Below, piece after piece: positions 15,453 through 19,687 of a DNA stretch of 19,687 nucleotides (the stretch's first letter is position 1; each line of letters begins with the position of its first letter). The stretch is from Bdellovibrio sp. (lineage in GTDB: Bacteria; Bdellovibrionota; Bdellovibrionia; Bdellovibrionales; Bdellovibrionaceae): positions 1 through 19,687 of the forward strand of contig JAHRXB010000216.1 of assembly GCA_019104905.1 (NCBI GenBank). The letters are read 5' to 3'. The notes below the pieces were generated by a model that worked only from the letters and a program-made list of their open reading frames with translations, made no database searches and was not told the DNA's origin. The translations under genes and the position numbers were made by a program.

Positions 15453-18400
15453 TCTGCACTCCTTGTGACCAGATGTTTTGTAGGTCTTGGATGGGGGCTT
15501 GGCATTTTTGTCCTTCAAAACTCCACTCTATTTGTGCGGAATCCGTGACAACTCCCAAATGACGGAAGTTTTTTGCAAAATGCCCTTCAAAGTCCGCCTT
15601 TTTTTCCTGCGGCACGCTGACGACAAACAAAGAGCCGGTCTCAGACCAAAGCTGATTCCAGGTCATTCCGTTAAAGTCCACAGAGGCCCCCAAAGAGTTT
15701 CCAAAACAAGATTCTGCCAGCGCCCCGAAAAGTCCGCCCTCGGAAATATCATGGCAAGATGAGAGAAGACTTTTTTGAATTCCCGCATAGATCAATTCAT
15801 AGAGATTTCGATTGGCTTTCAGATCGGGATATTCGGGAGCCCGCTCTGCTTCCACTGCAAATTCCTGGGACAGAGTTGAGGCATAAAGGCTCTCGGTCAG
15901 ACGACCCAAAACATAAATTTCTTCCTTCGCTTTCTGAAAAAATCCGGGAACTACTTTTTGTGCGTCAGGAATTTGACCTATCGCTGTCACAAGCAACGTC
16001 GGAGGAACCGAGATTTTGACGGTGTCGCCCGATTTCGTTTTGCCAATGAAGTCATTTTTCATGCTATCTTTGCCGCTCACAAAAGGGGCCGAGAAATCTT
16101 GGGCCGCCTTGTACAGTCCCTCACACGCCCGCACCAGCTGGGCCATTTTATGAAGAGCATCGGGATTGCTGGCTTTAGCAACAGGATCAGGCCAGCAGAA
16201 GTTATCCACTAAAGCCATCTTTGACGGATTCACTCCCGTCGCCACCAAATTTCTGACAGCTTCATCGACCGCTTTTTGCGCCATCAAATAAGTGTCATAG
16301 TAAGAAAACTGCGGGCAGAGACCGTTGGAAACCGCCACCGCATTATTTTCTTCGCCCCCGTGGACAGACAAATCCAAAACACCCGCGTCGTTCGCACCCT
16401 GTTGCGTTTTTCCACCATAGGGTTTTAAACGGGTCGCCCCTTGGACTTCGTGATCATAATATCGCACCAAAGGTTCCCGCGACGCCACATTCGGAGAAGC
16501 CAAGACCTGCTTCAGCACCTCGCCAAGTCCTGCGGCCGTGTTTTCCGGCATCACCTTCTTCGCGTGTTCACGATGAAACTCGGAATACGCCTGCGGCCCC
16601 TCAAAATGGGCTTTGAGCTTCATGCGGCTTAAACCTTCGTGAAGAAAATGAAGATCTAAAGAGGCCAAGGGAGTGTCACCGTGATGAACTTCAAAAGTGC
16701 CGCTGTGAGTGAACTCTCCCAGCACACTGGCCTCAACCCCCATATCCTGAGCGAGCTGCAGAAAAGCTGGGATGTTTTGCGGCTTCACCGCATAGGACAT
16801 ACGCTCTTGGGATTCACTGACTAACATTTCCCAGTATTCAAGATGACCGTACTTGAGAGGGTGTTTGCTAAGATCCAAACGAGCTCCACCGCATAACTGT
16901 GCCATTTCTCCAATGGAGGAGCTGACACCGCCAGCGCCATTGTCGGTGATGGCTTGTATCCAACCACGATCCCGCGCCTGCAAAGTGAAATCCAACAAAC
17001 GCTTCTGTGTGATGCTGTCACCGATTTGCACAACGTTTGACGAAACCTGATCATGAAGAGCGAGCGAACTGAACGTCGCCCCGTGCACTCCGTCTTTTCC
17101 AAGACGTCCCCCCGCCACCACAATTAAATCGCCGGAGTTGATCTCTTTGACCTCGGACGCGCGGCCCTGAACGGATTTGGGCATAACCCCCAACGAGCCA
17201 ACAAAGATCAAGGGTTTTGCGGCAAACTCGCTCGCAAAATAGAAACTTCCATTGATCGTGGGAATCCCACTTTGATTGCCCCCTTCTTCGACACCTTGAT
17301 GAACACCACGGAAGATGACTCCGGGGTCTTTCAGAAGCTCGGGGCGCTTCGCGGAATCTGACTGTGGAAAAAGATCTTTCTTTGAAAGACAGAAGACATC
17401 GGTGTTGGCGATGGGTTTCGCCCCCAATCCGCATCCCAGAATATCTCGATTGACCCCCAAAATCCCCGTCAGCGCCCCGCCAAAAGGGTCCAACGCCGAA
17501 GGGCTGTTGTGAGTTTCGACCTTTACACAGATATTGACGTTCTTATCGAAATCAACGATCCCGGCGTTGTCTTTAAAGACAGACACAAGGTAACCGCAAT
17601 TCTCAAGGTCTTTTGTAGCCTTTTGAATATAGCTTTTATAAAGACTGACGATCTTTTTATCCCCGAGCGCAGGATAAACACCTGGGGCTTCAGAGTAGTC
17701 AACTTCGGCTGCGAATATCTTATGCTTGCAGTGTTCACTCCATGTCTGTGCAAGACATTCCAACTCCACTTCGGTGATTTTTTGAGACCACCCTTTGTGG
17801 GCTCTTTGTGACTGTAACTGGGGTTGGGAAAAGTGAGAAATGATGGTGTGAATTTCTTCGTCGCTGAGAGCCAATCCCCGCTCTTCATTGACTTTCTGAA
17901 GCACTTCTTCTTTGAGTTCAAACAACTGCAAGGTGCGGTTTTCCATTTTTGGAGAATCCCAAAATTTCGTGAAGTGCTGCCACGGATTGTACTTCGCGAG
18001 CTCTGCTCCTTGTGCAAATTCCACCTTATTCAACAAAGGGTTGGCCAAAGATTGAAACAAAACATTTTCAATTTGTTTTTTAGAAATATCCCCTTCGATT
18101 TCAAGAGCCCACCCACTGTGAACTTCGATGCCAAACTCTTGCCAAGAAGAATTATGTTGCGAAGAAAACAGCATTAATGCTTCCGTGGCTGATCGAGCCA
18201 GATTGTCAGTAACACCAGCAAGAAATCGAACCTCGACGTAAGTGGCCGAGTCCTTAAACTGAGGAAAGCCGTGTTGAATTTCTTCTGCGATGGGGTCAAA
18301 AAAGACTTTATCCAGCAAAGTTTCCAAACGCAGCTCTTTCGCCAATCCCGATTTTTTTTCAACGAGCCAATACACCCGGCGCAGATGAAGCCCCGTCACT

Positions 18401-18480
18401 GGCGCTTCTTTTTCCAAAGCTCTTTTGAGGGCTTTTTCCGTGCTATGGTCATAGAGGCTGCGAACAGAAATTCTTTGCAT
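15436..18480 (-). CDS. purL: Phosphoribosylformylglycinamidine synthase PurL with fused PurS-like N-terminus
   Basis: A protein of about 1014 residues that uses ATP and ammonia from PurQ to make FGAM. The length lies between small PurL (about 740) and the E. coli-type fused enzyme (about 1300). The first 170 residues resemble the PurS-like domain: RRVYWLVEKKSGLAKE, TYVEVRFLAGVTDNLARSAT and VHSGWALEIE followed by LANPLLNKVEF. No C-terminal glutaminase domain is present; purQ supplies it. Synthetase motifs include AQTWSEHCKHKIFAAE (about 245-260), KVETHNSPSALDPFGGALTG (about 320-340), TDNGAGGVSSSIGEMA, PFVSGKDSMKNDF and SCHDISEGGLFGALAE. ETHNSPSA differs from the common ETHNHPSA. The ATG at 18480 overlaps the purN stop (TGATG); a GTG one codon earlier is equally possible, both served by GAGGAG. 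Confidence 0.95.
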   Translation of the reverse strand: MQRISVRSLYDHSTEKALKRALEKEAPVTGLHLRRVYWLVEKKSGLAKELRLETLLDKVFFDPIAEEIQHGFPQFKDSATYVEVRFLAGVTDNLARSATEALMLFSSQHNSSWQEFGIEVHSGWALEIEGDISKKQIENVLFQSLANPLLNKVEFAQGAELAKYNPWQHFTKFWDSPKMENRTLQLFELKEEVLQKVNEERGLALSDEEIHTIISHFSQPQLQSQRAHKGWSQKITEVELECLAQTWSEHCKHKIFAAEVDYSEAPGVYPALGDKKIVSLYKSYIQKATKDLENCGYLVSVFKDNAGIVDFDKNVNICVKVETHNSPSALDPFGGALTGILGVNRDILGCGLGAKPIANTDVFCLSKKDLFPQSDSAKRPELLKDPGVIFRGVHQGVEEGGNQSGIPTINGSFYFASEFAAKPLIFVGSLGVMPKSVQGRASEVKEINSGDLIVVAGGRLGKDGVHGATFSSLALHDQVSSNVVQIGDSITQKRLLDFTLQARDRGWIQAITDNGAGGVSSSIGEMAQLCGGARLDLSKHPLKYGHLEYWEMLVSESQERMSYAVKPQNIPAFLQLAQDMGVEASVLGEFTHSGTFEVHHGDTPLASLDLHFLHEGLSRMKLKAHFEGPQAYSEFHREHAKKVMPENTAAGLGEVLKQVLASPNVASREPLVRYYDHEVQGATRLKPYGGKTQQGANDAGVLDLSVHGGEENNAVAVSNGLCPQFSYYDTYLMAQKAVDEAVRNLVATGVNPSKMALVDNFCWPDPVAKASNPDALHKMAQLVRACEGLYKAAQDFSAPFVSGKDSMKNDFIGKTKSGDTVKISVPPTLLVTAIGQIPDAQKVVPGFFQKAKEEIYVLGRLTESLYASTLSQEFAVEAERAPEYPDLKANRNLYELIYAGIQKSLLSSCHDISEGGLFGALAESCFGNSLGASVDFNGMTWNQLWSETGSLFVVSVPQEKKADFEGHFAKNFRHLGVVTDSAQIEWSFEGQKCQAPIQDLQNIWSQGVQNVYEA

Positions 18481-19097
18481 CACTGGTTCTCCTCAAAATA
18501 AAACGTTTTTTGTTGGCCAAGAGAAAGAGATTCTAAAAAATTCGAATACATTCGGTGTTCCAAGCGGTGAATCATTTCCTTCCAATCCGCCAGAGAAGCC
18601 TCAGGAGATAAACTCAAAGCCTCTTGATGTATGATCTTCCCGGTGTCCATGCCCTCGTCGACAAAATGAATCGTGACCCCGGTGTGTGAAACCCGATCCT
18701 GATAAGCCCGCGCAATCGCTTCTGCCCCCGGATAAGCTGGCAATAACGACGGATGAATATTAACGACCTGAGAAGCGTCCCCGTGCCACAATGCAAACTG
18801 CCGTAAAAAAGCTCCTGATAGCAGGCGCATATAACCCGCCAGAAAAATCCAGTCGATGCGATGCTCGCGCAAGATATTCAGAATGGCTTGTTCGTGGTTT
18901 TGGCGATCTAGCTTTTTTTCTACCAAGTAAGTTCGCACTCCCAACTCTTCAGCTTTTTTAAGAACAGGTGCTGTTGCTTTATCAGAAAGCACAAAAGAGA
19001 TTTCAAGTGCTCCTCTCAGAGTTTGTGCTTTTTCGATCAAGGTCCGCGCATTGGATCCCGTTCCCGAAGCAAAGATAGCGACTCGCAGGGGTCTCAT
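18480..19097 (-). CDS. purN: Phosphoribosylglycinamide formyltransferase
   Basis: A 205-residue folate-dependent enzyme that transfers a formyl group from 10-formyl-THF to GAR (step 3). The catalytic residues seen in the E. coli enzyme (N106, H108, D144) correspond to N113 and H115 in VVNIHPSLLPAYPG and D151 in FVDEGMDTGKII. FASGTGSNARTLI (9-21) is the phosphate-binding loop and FLAGYMRLLS (85-94) the folate-site loop. The ATG at 19095-19097 overlaps the purD stop as ATGA, with AGAGGA about 9 nt upstream; the stop overlaps the purL start. Length and motifs are normal. Confidence 0.97.
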   Translation of the reverse strand: MRPLRVAIFASGTGSNARTLIEKAQTLRGALEISFVLSDKATAPVLKKAEELGVRTYLVEKKLDRQNHEQAILNILREHRIDWIFLAGYMRLLSGAFLRQFALWHGDASQVVNIHPSLLPAYPGAEAIARAYQDRVSHTGVTIHFVDEGMDTGKIIHQEALSLSPEASLADWKEMIHRLEHRMYSNFLESLSLGQQKTFYFEENQ

Positions 19098-19687
19098 TCA
19101 GCAATGTCCTCTCTGAAGTACATGCCTTCGAACGAGATCTTCTTCAAATCCTGGTAAGCTTGAACCCGAGCCTCTTGACGTGTGGGCGCAACGGCCGTAA
19201 CCCCGAGAACGCGTCCTCCGGTGTTTATGAGGTGATTCTGTTTTTCTGAGACCCCGGCGAAGTAGATTTGATTTTTCAACGTCGCCAGAGCGGGATAAGA
19301 AATCGGACTTCCCAGAAGCATGGGTGTCTGGGGATACCCTTGACTGACGGCCACAACATGCACCGCCTTTTCACTGGAAAGTTCACAGCTTTGACCTTTA
19401 AGTTCATGAGTGACGGAGGCTACAATCAACTTTGCCAAATCAGTTTTCAATCTTGGCATTAAAGCTTGAGTTTCAGGATCCCCCATACGCACGTTGTATT
19501 CTAGAACATAAAGCCCTTGAGCCGTCTTCATCAGACCCGCAAAGAGAAATCCCTGGTAAGGTTTCTTCTGTGACTTGAGATACTTTAAGGTTTTAGCGAA
19601 GATCGAGTGAAGAGCCACCTCATCCTCGGGCTCCAAAAAATCACAGGGACTGTAAGCTCCCATCCCTCCAGTATTGGCACTGAAGGG
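19094..19687 (-). CDS. purD: Phosphoribosylamine-glycine ligase (5' end cut by window edge)
   Basis: The C-terminal 197 residues of GAR synthetase, an ATP-grasp ligase joining phosphoribosylamine and glycine (step 2). The visible part begins PFSANTGGMGAYSPCDF at the right edge and includes the metal-binding FLEYNVRMGDPETQ-like segment, seen as VLEYNVRMGDPETQALMPRL, then GGRVLGVTAVAPT near the end. The N-terminal half and start codon lie outside the window. It is the most upstream visible gene of the pur cluster and overlaps purN by 4 nt. Confidence 0.97.
   Translation of the reverse strand, partial: PFSANTGGMGAYSPCDFLEPEDEVALHSIFAKTLKYLKSQKKPYQGFLFAGLMKTAQGLYVLEYNVRMGDPETQALMPRLKTDLAKLIVASVTHELKGQSCELSSEKAVHVVAVSQGYPQTPMLLGSPISYPALATLKNQIYFAGVSEKQNHLINTGGRVLGVTAVAPTRQEARVQAYQDLKKISFEGMYFREDIAE

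Noticed and set aside
15453..15518. Longer PurQ start inside purL adding 22 residues
   Set aside because: The extension is basic, lies wholly within purL, is absent from the usual PurQ pattern, and lacks a ribosome site. The ATG at 15452 has AGGAG at good spacing.

Overview
The window looks like a chromosomal housekeeping segment from a Bdellovibrio-like bacterium (Bdellovibrionota, formerly Deltaproteobacteria). This placement is an inference from protein style: the EF-Tu and RpoB sequences, a large PurL carrying a fused PurS-like N-terminus beside a separate PurQ, a three-helix SecE, and CCA-encoding tRNA genes. No database comparison was possible. Almost everything lies on the minus strand; only two small genes for exported proteins are on the plus strand.

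Region 1 (about 1-9704, read right to left) is the classic translation/transcription cluster. It runs tRNA-Thr(TGT), tRNA-Tyr(GTA), tRNA-Gly(TCC), tRNA-Thr(GGT), tuf, tRNA-Trp(CCA), secE, nusG, rplK, rplA, rplJ, rplL and then rpoB, which is cut by the left edge. A strong hairpin follows tuf. A UUCG-capped terminator/attenuator and an L10-type leader separate rplA from rplJ. A bidirectional terminator follows rplL. Unusually, a plus-strand gene for a predicted outer-membrane lipoprotein (3697-4431) sits between rplL and rpoB, so rpoB appears to have its own promoter region and a leader of about 100 nt.

Region 2 (9772-11341) holds rlmB and pyrF, overlapping by 14 nt. RlmB has an unusual basic, proline/glycine-rich N-terminal tail.

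Region 3 (11342-12085) holds a small plus-strand gene for a secreted single-domain protein of the ASH/HYDIN (choice-of-anchor D) type, flanked by non-coding DNA.

Region 4 (12086-19687) is a purine biosynthesis cluster, read right to left: purD (cut by the right edge), purN, purL, purQ, purH, then purM. The first five are joined by overlaps of 1 to 17 nt and look translationally coupled. purM is set apart by a small terminator and a candidate promoter. Together they cover steps 2 to 5 and the last two steps of IMP synthesis; purF, purK/E, purC and purB are not in the window.

No mobile element, CRISPR array, phage gene or defence system is visible. The most unusual points are the interruption of the rplL-rpoB linkage, an atypical cyclohydrolase motif in PurH, the repeated motif in the rpoB leader, and the RlmB tail. 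I see no clear evidence of an undescribed multi-gene system.
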